A stretch of DNA of 64,000 nt from Blastocatellia bacterium (GTDB lineage: Bacteria; Acidobacteriota; Blastocatellia; Chloracidobacteriales; JADJPF01): the NCBI GenBank assembly GCA_025057015.1, contig JANWYG010000003.1, positions 124,001 to 188,000 of the forward strand, in the 5' to 3' direction. Shown here piece by piece: positions 17,960 through 26,033 of this stretch. The first letter of the stretch is position 1. The number at the start of each line of letters is the position of its first letter. The translations under genes and the position numbers were made by a program. The notes under the pieces are model-generated. The model did not search any database, was not told the DNA's origin, and was given only the letters and a program-made list of their open reading frames with translations.

Positions 17960-18571
17960 ATGAAAGCTATCTCAACTTTTTTGGCTCTAGTGTTGGTTTG
18001 TGCTGCTTGCTATCCGACAGCCGGTGCTAGTGGTGTTGCTGTGGGTAAGCCTGCGCCGGCCTTTAGCTTGAAAGACGCTGATGGAAAGACGCACAGTCTA
18101 GCTGACTTCAAAGGCAAATATGTCGTTTTGGAGTGGGTCAACTATGAATGTCCGTTCGTTAAAAAACACTATGACACGGCGAACATGCAGAAGTTGCAGA
18201 AGGAATTTACTGCAAAAGGCGTGGTGTGGCTTTCTATTAACTCTTCTGCGCCTGGTAAGCAGGGACATTTTCCGCCGGAGAGGATAAACGCTTTAATGAA
18301 AGAAAAAGGTGCAGCTCCTACGGCTTACTTGATTGATTCTGATGGAACTGTAGGCAAACTGTATGGAGCGAAGACTACTCCGCATATGTACATCATCGAT
18401 CCTCAAGGCAACTTGATCTACATGGGAGCAATAGATGATAAACCTTCTACGGAGAAGGCGGACGTAGAGACGGCACGTAATTATGTTCGTGCGGCTTTGG
18501 AAGAGGCTCTTTCTGGTAAGCCCGTAAGCGTAGTGACTACACAGCCCTATGGTTGCTCGGTCAAGTACTGA
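17960..18571 (+). CDS. secreted peroxiredoxin-like redoxin
   Basis: A thioredoxin-fold protein of the AhpC/TSA-redoxin group, exported by a signal peptide (about residues 1-23). The core reads GKPAPAFSLKDADGKTHSL and then WVNYECPFVKKHY, in which the single Cys sits where the peroxidatic/resolving motif normally lies. The domain ends with HMYIIDPQGNLIYMGAIDD. The length is about 203 aa. The ATG at 17960 follows GAGGGG at a 5-base distance. Because it directly follows dsbD, it is probably reduced by it in the periplasm. Whether it reduces peroxides or protein disulfides cannot be told. Confidence 0.85.
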   Translation: MKAISTFLALVLVCAACYPTAGASGVAVGKPAPAFSLKDADGKTHSLADFKGKYVVLEWVNYECPFVKKHYDTANMQKLQKEFTAKGVVWLSINSSAPGKQGHFPPERINALMKEKGAAPTAYLIDSDGTVGKLYGAKTTPHMYIIDPQGNLIYMGAIDDKPSTEKADVETARNYVRAALEEALSGKPVSVVTTQPYGCSVKY

Positions 18572-18600
18572 CCAAAGGGTTTATTGCCAACAGCTCGGTC

Positions 18601-19428
18601 TTAGATGCCATGTTGTCTGAACCACTTCAAGAGTCTGTTCCAACCGTCTTTGGCTTGTTCAGCTCTATACGAAGGTCTGTAGTCTGCATAAAAGCCATGG
18701 GGTGTGTCCGGGTAGAGCACTATCTCTGATGGGGATTTTGCCTGCTTGAGCGCTTCACGCATTTGCTCTACGGTTTCGTTCGGTATACCAGAGTCGCTAC
18801 CTCCATATAGACCAAGAACAGGCGCCTTCAGTTCAGCAGCTACGTCAATAGGGTGGCGTGGCTGTAGTTCTGAAGGCTTACCAACCAACCTGCCGTACCA
18901 GGCAACACCGGCCTTCAGCTTGCTGCTATGCGCTGCGTACAGCCAGACTATTCGACCGCCCCAGCAAAAGCCTGTGATGCCAAGTCGGGAACCGTTGCCG
19001 CCGTTTGCCGTTGCCCAGGCAGCCGTAGCATCCAGGTCAGCCATTACTTGCTTATCGGGTACTTTTGAAACTACTTTGTCTATTATCTCGCGATAGTCAG
19101 AAATATTTGATACGTTGCCTTGGCGTGCAAAGAGTTCTGGTGCTATGGCTAGGTATCCTACTTTGGCTAATCGTCTGCAGACGTCCTTGATGTGTTCGTG
19201 TACGCCGAAGATCTCCTGTACGACAAGAATTATGGAGCAGTTTTTGGCATCCTGTGGCATTGCCCGATAAGCTGGCATCTGACCGTCATCGGTAGGAATT
19301 TTAACCTCACCGGCGGACAGACCCTCTGTGTCGGTAGTGATGGTATCGGCAGAGACTGGTAACACAGCCACGGCAAATCCGGCACTTAGCACTGTTACTA
19401 CAAAGTCTCTGCGGCTAATCTCCTTCAT
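18601..19428 (-). CDS. Tat-exported dienelactone hydrolase family protein
   Basis: An alpha/beta-hydrolase of the dienelactone hydrolase family, 275 aa. The N-terminus [19 protein letters not shown] has the twin-arginine motif SRRDF and a hydrophobic core, so Tat export is likely. The catalytic triad is visible: nucleophile Cys in [10 protein letters not shown], Asp in GLYGGSDSG and His in DTPHGFYAD. Members hydrolyse cyclic lactones or related esters. The real substrate is unknown and no chlorocatechol genes are nearby. It is convergent with the redoxin gene and lies 3 bases downstream of the AP2 gene's stop. Confidence 0.9.
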   Translation of the reverse strand: MKEISRRDFVVTVLSAGFAVAVLPVSADTITTDTEGLSAGEVKIPTDDGQMPAYRAMPQDAKNCSIILVVQEIFGVHEHIKDVCRRLAKVGYLAIAPELFARQGNVSNISDYREIIDKVVSKVPDKQVMADLDATAAWATANGGNGSRLGITGFCWGGRIVWLYAAHSSKLKAGVAWYGRLVGKPSELQPRHPIDVAAELKAPVLGLYGGSDSGIPNETVEQMREALKQAKSPSEIVLYPDTPHGFYADYRPSYRAEQAKDGWNRLLKWFRQHGI

Positions 19429-19431
19429 TAT

Positions 19432-19890
19432 TCACCTACTAATTTCACCCTTCTCTTCATTGCGAGTAAGTGGTCTACCATATATTTCCCGTTCTTTACG
19501 GCGCCTGAGACGGACAGCCATCTTAAACGCCTTTTCCTCACCATACTTGTCTATGGAGATTGAGGTGCGTTTAAGTACACCTGGTCTAGGCGTCCAGTTA
19601 ACTTCGTAGACCTCATGCCCATCTTTTTTAAGCCTTACGACACCTATGATTCCAGTTTTGTTACGAGGACTGCGAGTAACAATCACGCGGTCAGTTCGAG
19701 GTTTGCCAAGCTCTTTTTCGGCAGCATTTCTGAACTTTATCGCCTGTTTAAGTGCCTTTTCGCTACTGCCATATTTGCCATCTGAGAAGAATTTGCAGCA
19801 GATTTTGCCTTGATAGATTACTCGCACATACCATCCGTGAGTTCTGTTGGAGTCTATCCTGCTTATCCCTTTGTGGCCACTTTTGCTCAT
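19432..19890 (-). CDS. tandem AP2-domain-like DNA-binding protein
   Basis: A small basic protein of 153 aa built from two AP2/ERF-like repeats. Repeat one starts at KGISRIDSNRTHGWYVRV and runs through KFFSDGKYGSSEKALKQA to RNAAEKELG. Repeat two starts at GIIGVVRLKKDG and runs through ISIDKYGEEKAFKMAVRLR to RRKEREIYG. Each has the three-strand-plus-helix pattern of AP2 domains. In bacteria this domain is best known from HNH endonucleases and phage, but free-standing tandem AP2 proteins also exist. No nuclease domain is present. Start ambiguous: ATGs at 19902 and 19890 are both possible, and the latter gives MSKSGHKG. Probably a DNA-binding regulator. Confidence 0.7.
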   Translation of the reverse strand: MSKSGHKGISRIDSNRTHGWYVRVIYQGKICCKFFSDGKYGSSEKALKQAIKFRNAAEKELGKPRTDRVIVTRSPRNKTGIIGVVRLKKDGHEVYEVNWTPRPGVLKRTSISIDKYGEEKAFKMAVRLRRRKEREIYGRPLTRNEEKGEISR

Positions 19891-19977
19891 GGTCACCATT
19901 ACTCTTGGTGGAAGCAAGTATAGCTAATTGCAAGCTAGAAGTAAACTTGCAAGATAATAGATATTTCAGGACGGTCT

Positions 19978-20748
19978 TCAGTTGATGTGTTTATCTTTGT
20001 TGATCTGGTCTTCAAGTTCATCCCAGAGTCGCTTGACATCTTCATCAACCACACGAAAGTTGCGATACTTGCGGCGTATCTTCCAAATTCTCAGCTTTTC
20101 CCTGAATCTGTTATGCAGAAGTGTCAGCGTGCGTAGCCGCAGCTTAACGTAGGCTATACCCATAAGTAAACCGGCAAGATGCACGGCATGAGCTACATTG
20201 CCACCGAACTCTAGCCCACTTGTTCCTAGCAGTGCCGGAATGAGATAGACAAATATCACAAGATACTTCATCTTGATTGGAAAAATGTACAAAATTACTT
20301 CGCGATCGGGATATAGCGCTGCATAAGCGCCAACAATGGCAAGTACTGCTCCAGATGCTCCTATCGTTGGTATCGTGCTGTGGGTGTCTAGCAGGTAAGC
20401 AAAAACGTTAGCTGTTATGCCTACGGTAAAGTAAAAGGCCAAGAACCTGCTTTTACCCCAAAGCCACTCTAGCTCGGGACCGAAGAAAAACACACCGAGC
20501 ATATTAAACAGTAGGTGAAATATGTCACCGTGTAGGAACATCGCTGTCAAAAACTGCCACAGATATAACTTTGTTGTGATGAGCTCTGGGACCATTGCCA
20601 GCAAAAATGTAAATGTTCTGTTATATCCGGAAAGCTTTGCGACCAGCATGAGCAAATATGCAGCTATATTCGCTATAATGATGGCTTTGACTATAGGCAT
20701 TCTAGGCCGCTGTAGCAGAGGATTGTAAAACTGGTATCTGTAACTCAT
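19978..20748 (-). CDS. rhomboid-family intramembrane serine protease
   Basis: A 256-aa integral membrane protein with about six helices. The rhomboid catalytic Ser motif GASGAVLAIVGAY and the catalytic His helix HAVHLAGLLMGIAY are present, as is the HGDIFHLLFNMLGVFFFG segment. The C-terminus is a charged cytoplasmic tail (about residues 205-256) ending in VKRLWDELEDQ. The ATG at 20748 is preceded by GGAG at 7 bases; the frame extends further upstream, but the extra 38 residues are not membrane-compatible. Substrates unknown. Confidence 0.9.
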   Translation of the reverse strand: MSYRYQFYNPLLQRPRMPIVKAIIIANIAAYLLMLVAKLSGYNRTFTFLLAMVPELITTKLYLWQFLTAMFLHGDIFHLLFNMLGVFFFGPELEWLWGKSRFLAFYFTVGITANVFAYLLDTHSTIPTIGASGAVLAIVGAYAALYPDREVILYIFPIKMKYLVIFVYLIPALLGTSGLEFGGNVAHAVHLAGLLMGIAYVKLRLRTLTLLHNRFREKLRIWKIRRKYRNFRVVDEDVKRLWDELEDQINKDKHIN

Positions 20749-20871
20749 AGTAGGTCTCCAGTTTTTTCTGTTTTCTTTGTGTTCAGAAGAGTTTAACCAA
20801 ACAGGGAGACACGGTATTGTGTGTAATATCGCGCACGTATCCAGCTTTTGCAACGATAGCAAAGGAGAAGT

Positions 20872-21429
20872 ATGATAATTGTCTTGTTAGCGAGTCTACT
20901 TTTAAGCTCTTGGAAAGGGGAATGTATGACTGTTTATTTTCCACAAAACGATGGTGACTATCGTGTGTATGTCAAGGGAAGGGCAAGAGGACTGAATGCT
21001 ACGTGGACTGACTCTGTAAAGCAAGTAGCAGACGGTTACGTGCATACTAACTATTGGGGTGACGGTATTGAGCGTCGTGTGAGCGTAGACGCTGATGGAA
21101 ATGTACGTGAAGGAAAGGCTTTGTGGTATAGGTTGAGCCAGGGTGCTGTGGCTTGGCAGCTACAGCTTGAGGTCGACGGACCTCCTTGCGTCGATGGTTC
21201 GCAGGTCAGAATAGTCTCTGATGATGAAACTGTGGAAGTGCCCGCAGGGAAATTTGAGAATTGTTTGCTGCTTGAATTTGAGAATAACTGTTTAGACGCA
21301 GGTGTGCTGAAACAATGGTTTGCACCTGGCGTAGGGTTAGTCAAACAACTAGAAGATAGTATTGCCGGACCTGTTGCTGTTGAACTTACAAGTGCCGTTG
21401 TCGGTGGAGTTAAGTATCCAAAGGAATAG
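20872..21429 (+). CDS. uncharacterised exported protein
   Basis: I do not recognise a named family. It has 185 aa with an N-terminal hydrophobic segment (MIIVLLASLLLSSW), which suggests export. The body is beta-rich with three Cys. The segment VPAGKFENCLLLEF followed by LKQWFAPGVGLVKQ resembles the closing strands of lipoprotein-like beta proteins (DUF3108-like or similar), in which a processed compound gives an end product 'amount' readout, but the match is weak. An AAAGGAG ribosome site lies just upstream of the ATG. It is divergent from the rhomboid gene. Confidence 0.7.
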   Translation: MIIVLLASLLLSSWKGECMTVYFPQNDGDYRVYVKGRARGLNATWTDSVKQVADGYVHTNYWGDGIERRVSVDADGNVREGKALWYRLSQGAVAWQLQLEVDGPPCVDGSQVRIVSDDETVEVPAGKFENCLLLEFENNCLDAGVLKQWFAPGVGLVKQLEDSIAGPVAVELTSAVVGGVKYPKE

Positions 21430-21453
21430 TTGTGAAGGCTTGAACTAAGATGC

Positions 21454-22830
21454 TTACGAATATCGCAAGCTTAGTTCGAGCTTCTCACCGAGAGTTTCTT
21501 TGAGCTTGTCATGTACCTTACGAGGAATTCTAACCGCAACATTGGTTGAGTCTTCGCAGATTACTGTAGCTGTTCTCGGCTTACCAGTGAGCATTTCACT
21601 TCCGCCAGTGAAAAACTGGCGCTTGACGCGTACGTACTCCAACATCGAACGGATTTCCTCATCACTGCGCCGGTCAGTAGGTGAGACCATAAAGGCTATG
21701 GTTTCCCGTCTTCCATCGGGTCTTTGGTGTTCTACGCGGTATCGGCCAGAAATGAGCAGATAATAGCTGTCAGAAGGTTCTTCGTTTTGTACGAAGAGAG
21801 TATCGCCTCTGCGCAGCAAGATATATTCGCCATAATCGCTAAGCTGAGCTAGCTTGTCATACTGTTGTTTGTCTTGAACGAAGTGTTCTACTAAGGCACT
21901 GGCCAATAAGTCATCAAATGTCGCAGCGCGAGTCTCACGTTTTGGCCTGGGCTGACCTTCTTGATGCGGATTAAACCGCGAAATCGTAGTCATAGTGTCG
22001 GTAATAGTGGAAATCATATCTGGTTTGAATAAACTGCTGCCCTCAAACTTAGCTATCACGAGCGTTATGTTGTCATCGCCACCTCTTTGCTTGGCAAATT
22101 GAACGAGGGTTCTTGCCGCGGTCTCTAAATTGGCTGAGTTGTTTACCACGTTCTTTATCTCTTCATCCTTGACCTTGCCATGTAGGCCATCAGTGCAAAG
22201 CAGTAATATATCGCCAGAGCAGAGCCTCAGCGAAGAGACAGCTACCTGCAAATATTCGTCATCACCTATAGCCTGTAGTAGCATGTTCTTCATGGGGCTG
22301 CGTGCGGCTGTCTCTGGACGGAGTGCTCCGGCGTCGATCATTACCTGTGCCATGGTTTGGTCTTTGGTTATTTGTTTAATACGATTACCTCGGATAATAT
22401 AGCAACGAGAATCACCGACTTCAGCTACATACGCTACGCCACTTTCTATGTATGCTACAGTTACGGTAGCTCCCATTCCTTCAAGGTTAGGATCGGTTTT
22501 GGCATACTCCCAGACAACACTATTGGCTTCTTCTACGGAGGCTTCTAGTCGGCTTTGGGGTGATAGCCGCTTTGAGAGTTTTGGAAAATAGTCTCTTATC
22601 GTCTCTACGGTTAGCTTGCTAGCAATTTCACCGCCTTCTGCTCCGCCCATCCCATCTGAGACGACCAGCAATAGCCGTTGTTGCTTCAACGGTTGAACTA
22701 TTGTGCTACTTGGAGAATCGTAGACCTTAGCTTCTGCTGGGTCAACTATAACGTATGCATCCTCGTTGTTTGCACGTACAAGACCTATGTCGGATATTGC
22801 TGTAAGCGTGATTTTTATCTCGTTTGACAT
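21454..22830 (-). CDS. PP2C phosphatase with C-terminal CRP-like (cNMP-binding-fold) domain
   Basis: Residues about 1-265 form a PP2C Ser/Thr phosphatase: NNEDAY, SDGMGGAEGGEIAS, GMGATVT, VGDSRCYIIR, CTDGLHGKV and GGDDNITLV are all present, so the metal sites look intact. A linker rich in Thr/Arg follows, then residues about 330-458 look like a cyclic-nucleotide-binding/CRP fold (GEYILLRRGDTLFVQNEEP then YYLLISGRYRV). The combination suggests a phosphatase gated by a ligand or by interaction. A second PP2C gene at 59188 shares the catalytic half but has a coiled-coil tail instead. Likely counterpart of the Ser/Thr kinases in this genome. Confidence 0.85.
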   Translation of the reverse strand: MSNEIKITLTAISDIGLVRANNEDAYVIVDPAEAKVYDSPSSTIVQPLKQQRLLLVVSDGMGGAEGGEIASKLTVETIRDYFPKLSKRLSPQSRLEASVEEANSVVWEYAKTDPNLEGMGATVTVAYIESGVAYVAEVGDSRCYIIRGNRIKQITKDQTMAQVMIDAGALRPETAARSPMKNMLLQAIGDDEYLQVAVSSLRLCSGDILLLCTDGLHGKVKDEEIKNVVNNSANLETAARTLVQFAKQRGGDDNITLVIAKFEGSSLFKPDMISTITDTMTTISRFNPHQEGQPRPKRETRAATFDDLLASALVEHFVQDKQQYDKLAQLSDYGEYILLRRGDTLFVQNEEPSDSYYLLISGRYRVEHQRPDGRRETIAFMVSPTDRRSDEEIRSMLEYVRVKRQFFTGGSEMLTGKPRTATVICEDSTNVAVRIPRKVHDKLKETLGEKLELSLRYS

Positions 22831-22874
22831 AAGATTAACCGTTTAATCAGTGTGAATAATAAAATATCTTAAAA

Positions 22875-22908
22875 TATGCTAACTTATCAAGTATGCTAAC
22901 TTATTAAG
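22875..22908. repeat. tandem 17-base direct repeat
   Basis: TATGCTAACTTATCAAG (22875-22891) is followed immediately by TATGCTAACTTATTAAG (22892-22908), a head-to-tail pair with one mismatch. It lies in the divergent spacer between the PP2C gene and the FGGY kinase gene, 26 bases before the chosen kinase start. The position suggests binding sites for a regulator. No third copy was noticed nearby. Confidence 0.7.
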
Positions 22909-22934
22909 CTTGCTTCTTGTTTGATAAAGACTTT

Positions 22935-24347
22935 ATGATACTTACCCTAGACATAGGCACCTCTTCTGTCCGAGCCATATGTTGGTCTCGAACCTTGCAG
23001 CAACTGTTTGCCGTAAGTGCTGAATATCGCATGAACTATGCTCTGGATGGTAGTGCTACTGTTGACGCTGATGAGCTTGTAAACCTGGTCTTTACTACTG
23101 TCGATGATGTTGTACGTAAATGCTCGGTTGAGTATCTGGCTGTTGCAGTATCGACTTTTTGGCATTCTTTGATAGCGCTTGACGAAGATTACAAGCCAAA
23201 GAGTGAGTTGTTGAGTTGGAATGACACGCGTAGCAGGCAGGCAGCGTCGCTTCTGCGATCCCATTTTGATGAACGTAGCACGCACCTGCGTACAGGCTGC
23301 CGATTTCACTCATCTTACTGGCCTGCAAAGATAGTCTACTTGCAAAGTCTTGGCGTGCGAGCAGCTAAATACGCTTCATTTTCTGACTACTTGTTTTTAA
23401 AACTGTTCGGTAAATTTAAGACAACCCACTCCATAGCTTCAGCAACTGGCCTGTATCAACAGTCAACTGGCACTTGGGATGAGGTTCTTTCAGAATATTT
23501 GGCAGTTCAAGATAAGTTGCCTGCCATAGACGATGAGCCTGAAACTTACCTCCTGCAGGAATATGCCCAAAGATGGCCTGCCCTTAAGAAGGCTATTTGG
23601 TATCCCCCGGTAGGCGATGGTGCTGCAAGTAATGTCGGTTGTGGCTGCTTGAGTGATGACAAAGCTGCACTAATGATAGGTACTTCCGGGGCAATTCGTA
23701 TAGTGACGCAGAAAGCACTTCTACTGCCGGCCTTGTGGCAGTATAAACTTGATCGTTCGAGGGCAATAGTTGGTGCAGCTGTGTCTAATGGAGGTAACCT
23801 TTATCGATGGTTGGTCGATACTCTGAAGCTCGATAGTCGCTTGGAAGAAGTAGCAGCCCAGCTGGCTGCTGATTCGCACGGGCTAACGATCTTGCCTCAT
23901 CTTAGCGGTGAGCGTAGCCCTTGTTGGAATGATGCTTCTGTAGGAGTAATTCTTGGACTCAGACTATCTACAACAGCTTTAGATATCTTTCGCGCCACAC
24001 TTGAAGCATTGGCACTGCAGTTTTATCCTGTGTTTGCCCAGCTTGAGCAGGCCGTGGGAAAACCGGTGTCAACCGTGGTGGCTACGGGCAGAGCGCTTAT
24101 CGAGAGCCAACTTCTGCAGAGAATATTTTGCGATGTACTTGGCGTGCATTTGCTGGTCTCAGATGTAGCTGAAGCTAGCAGTCGCGGCGCTGCCTTGCTT
24201 GCACTAAAATACTGTGGTGAGCATATTACCAACTTGCCATCAGGGCGTTGGCTAGCACCTGATCCTCGTGCTCATGAGGTCTATGTTGCAGCGGCTTCTA
24301 GGCAATACCGACTATATAAAACCCTTTATCCTGATGTGACTTGTTAA
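22935..24347 (+). CDS. FGGY-family carbohydrate kinase (gluconokinase-like)
   Basis: An ATP-dependent sugar kinase of the FGGY family, 470 aa. The phosphate-binding start LDIGTSSVRAICW, substrate-site stretch SWNDTRSRQA, GDGAASNVGCG, SGAIRIV and the C-terminal VVATGRALIESQL are visible. The LDIGTSSVRA pattern is close to FGGY gluconokinases, so gluconate is the best guess; xylulose or another sugar acid is possible. ATG 22935 is preferred over an upstream TTG at 22917 because the nucleotide-binding strand starts at once. Tandem repeats precede it. The -35 box of the tRNA promoter overlaps its stop codon. Confidence 0.85.
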   Translation: MILTLDIGTSSVRAICWSRTLQQLFAVSAEYRMNYALDGSATVDADELVNLVFTTVDDVVRKCSVEYLAVAVSTFWHSLIALDEDYKPKSELLSWNDTRSRQAASLLRSHFDERSTHLRTGCRFHSSYWPAKIVYLQSLGVRAAKYASFSDYLFLKLFGKFKTTHSIASATGLYQQSTGTWDEVLSEYLAVQDKLPAIDDEPETYLLQEYAQRWPALKKAIWYPPVGDGAASNVGCGCLSDDKAALMIGTSGAIRIVTQKALLLPALWQYKLDRSRAIVGAAVSNGGNLYRWLVDTLKLDSRLEEVAAQLAADSHGLTILPHLSGERSPCWNDASVGVILGLRLSTTALDIFRATLEALALQFYPVFAQLEQAVGKPVSTVVATGRALIESQLLQRIFCDVLGVHLLVSDVAEASSRGAALLALKYCGEHITNLPSGRWLAPDPRAHEVYVAAASRQYRLYKTLYPDVTC

Positions 24348-24369
24348 CTTTTGCTAAACCGTTTATAAT
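24341..24369 (+). promoter_or_regulatory. sigma-70-type promoter of tRNA-Ser
   Basis: TTGTTA (24341-24346), a 17-base spacer, and a consensus TATAAT (24364-24369), ending 10 bases before the mature tRNA. The -35 box overlaps the stop codon of the sugar kinase. Confidence 0.7.
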
Positions 24370-24379
24370 CCCTCTCTTC

Positions 24380-24468
24380 GGAAAGGTGGCCGAGTGGTTT
24401 AAGGCAATGGTCTTGAAAACCATCGTAGGTTTTAAAGCCTACCGTGGGTTCGAATCCCACCCTTTCCG
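24380..24468 (+). tRNA. tRNA-Ser (anticodon UGA)
   Basis: A class II tRNA of 89 bases. The acceptor arms GGAAAGG (24380-24386) and CCTTTCC (24461-24467) pair perfectly, with discriminator G at 24468. The anticodon stem-loop ATGGT-CTTGAAA-ACCAT gives anticodon TGA, which reads UCA and related Ser codons. A long variable arm (GTAGG..CCTAC) and a T arm with GGTTCGAATCC are present. CCA is not encoded. A CRISPR relic lies directly downstream. Confidence 0.97.
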
Positions 24469-24637
24469 TCGACGCTCATCCTATCTTGTAGTGGCTTAGC
24501 TGATAGGCTTTTAATCTTGCAATGCTCTCCAGGTGTGACGGTAATGCGCGTATCTTTGGCAGGCAGGCCTAGGCCAAGGTTCGGCTACTTGGTTTTACTT
24601 GCCTAAGTAATTCGTATTTCTTTAGTATCTGTAGGGG

Positions 24638-25721
24638 CTAGATGAGACAGTCTATTAACTGAGTCATTAGCTCTGCTGGAAAATCTATTTTGTAGATTGG
24701 TACCCCGCGAACACCTACGTTTGTCGGAAGACAACTTTCAGATAGCCTAACGTCTTGGAACTTCTTCTTTATTTTTGCCATTACTTGAGAGAAAGTTTCT
24801 CGAAGACTTTCCCTATTAGTCTTGTCAGGTTTATTTGTGTCACATAAGAGATCTTTTATGAAACCAAATCTGGAGTTGCTAACGTCGGCAGTTGTTTGCA
24901 GTTCATCTCTAGCTTGAGAAATTTCACTGAATAAGTTCTCAATTTTTTCTGGAGTAAAGTCATTGAAGCACAGGCATCCTGCTTCACCCCAATTGTTTTT
25001 GCGAAACTTAGCCAGTAAAGCATAAATAAACAGTTCTCGCTCGGTGAGAATAGCAGCCAGTTCGCCTACGCTTACGGACTTGTTCTTGAAGTTTATATTC
25101 AGGTCTTCTTTGTTTTCTAGCAAATCTAGCTCTTCTTGGGCTTGCTTCACAAGATCACTGTAACTTGTAGTAGAAGTGCGTGCAAGCCAGTTTGTGAGTA
25201 TGCCACTCACCCTGATAAACGATATTTCGGCTAAGTAGATCTTTGCGTTGGCAGTTGAAACGGTCTTCACCAAATTGCCTTGCCTATCTCTTACTTCAAG
25301 TTTTTTAGGCTCTTTTGGAATATAGTAGAAATCTGGATGCTGCTTGAAATCTTCGCTTACAAGTAAATGTGGGAGCTTGTCTTGTCCCGACCAAATAGCT
25401 GCATCGCTGCAGTTAGATATATTCTCATAGTCCTTGCGTCCACCAGCCCCTGAAGCGTGTATTCTGGTGTTGGGATCTGCAGTAAGCTTGGCTATCACAC
25501 GGCAAATTAGATCTGCTGCTGCAGCATTGTCTTCTACCGTGCGAATGTCCTCTAAAGACATCACATTGTCGGAAGTAAGTAGTAATATAGTCTTTTGAGA
25601 GTGATAATGACCCTATCTCATCCGCTCGCTCGCCGTTTTCTATCATAAGAGCATACAGCTTTTCTGTTATCACCTGAGGCGTCATTCTTGCCAGACATAC
25701 GAGTACTTGCTTCATTTGCAT
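24638..25721 (-). pseudogene. Cas_NE0113/TIGR02584-type CARF gene, frameshifted
   Basis: Two frames together match the layout of the CRISPR-associated CARF family Cas_NE0113 (TIGR02584). The first piece, starting at 25721, holds VLVCLARMTPQVITEKLYALM. The second, open from about 25605 to 24638, holds SLEDIRTVEDNAAAADLI, then IHASGAGGRKDYENISN and LPHLLVSEDFKQHPDFYYIP, the ligand-binding strands of the family. Between them the frame changes after DEI and the usual stretch of some 35-45 residues is missing, so a deletion and frameshift are inferred. The C-terminal part keeps an open frame of over 300 codons. Members are linked to type III CRISPR systems and some act on cyclic oligoadenylate. 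It follows the cas2 relic by 13 bases. Probably non-functional. Confidence 0.8.
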
Positions 25722-25734
25722 CTTTCCTCCTTAG

Positions 25735-26004
25735 CTAGTATATATACATATCAGGATTATCACTGACAGTACCTATGCCTTTGATGAAGATCGCTTTGTG
25801 GCAAGAATCGCATAGCTTGTAGATCCTTGCGCTGTCGACTCTGATCTATATAGGCCTCGATATTAAATACCATCTCGGCTAACTTTTGGTCATCTATGAG
25901 ACACTCAAAAACACTTGTACTCTGAGTCCATAATCCTTCATTACCTTGGAAATTTTATGTAAACTCTTGCTGTCGCTTACATCATAAGTTACTAAAACAA
26001 ACAT
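25735..26004 (-). pseudogene. cas2: cas2 ghost with two frameshifts
   Basis: Too broken to give one open frame, but three pieces read in order as Cas2. The piece from ATG 26004 gives MFVLVTYDVSDSKSLHKISK and VMKDYGLRVQ. After a first frameshift near 25915, the second frame gives VFECLIDDQKLAEMVFNIEAYID. After a second near 25840, the third frame gives IRVDSARIYKLCDSCHKAI, then FIKGIGTVSD, ending with TAG at 25735-25737. YDV at the N-terminus, VFEC and RIY-LC are typical Cas2 features. The total span of 270 bases equals a normal cas2. It is 29 bases downstream of the copA stop. No cas1 is next to it. Confidence 0.88.
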
Positions 26005-26033
26005 ACACTAGTTTACTATACAGTAAGAATACG

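Noticed and set aside
24469-24637. Further cas or array remnant between tRNA-Ser and the CARF relic
   Set aside because: No coding pattern or repeats recognised in this 168-base stretch.
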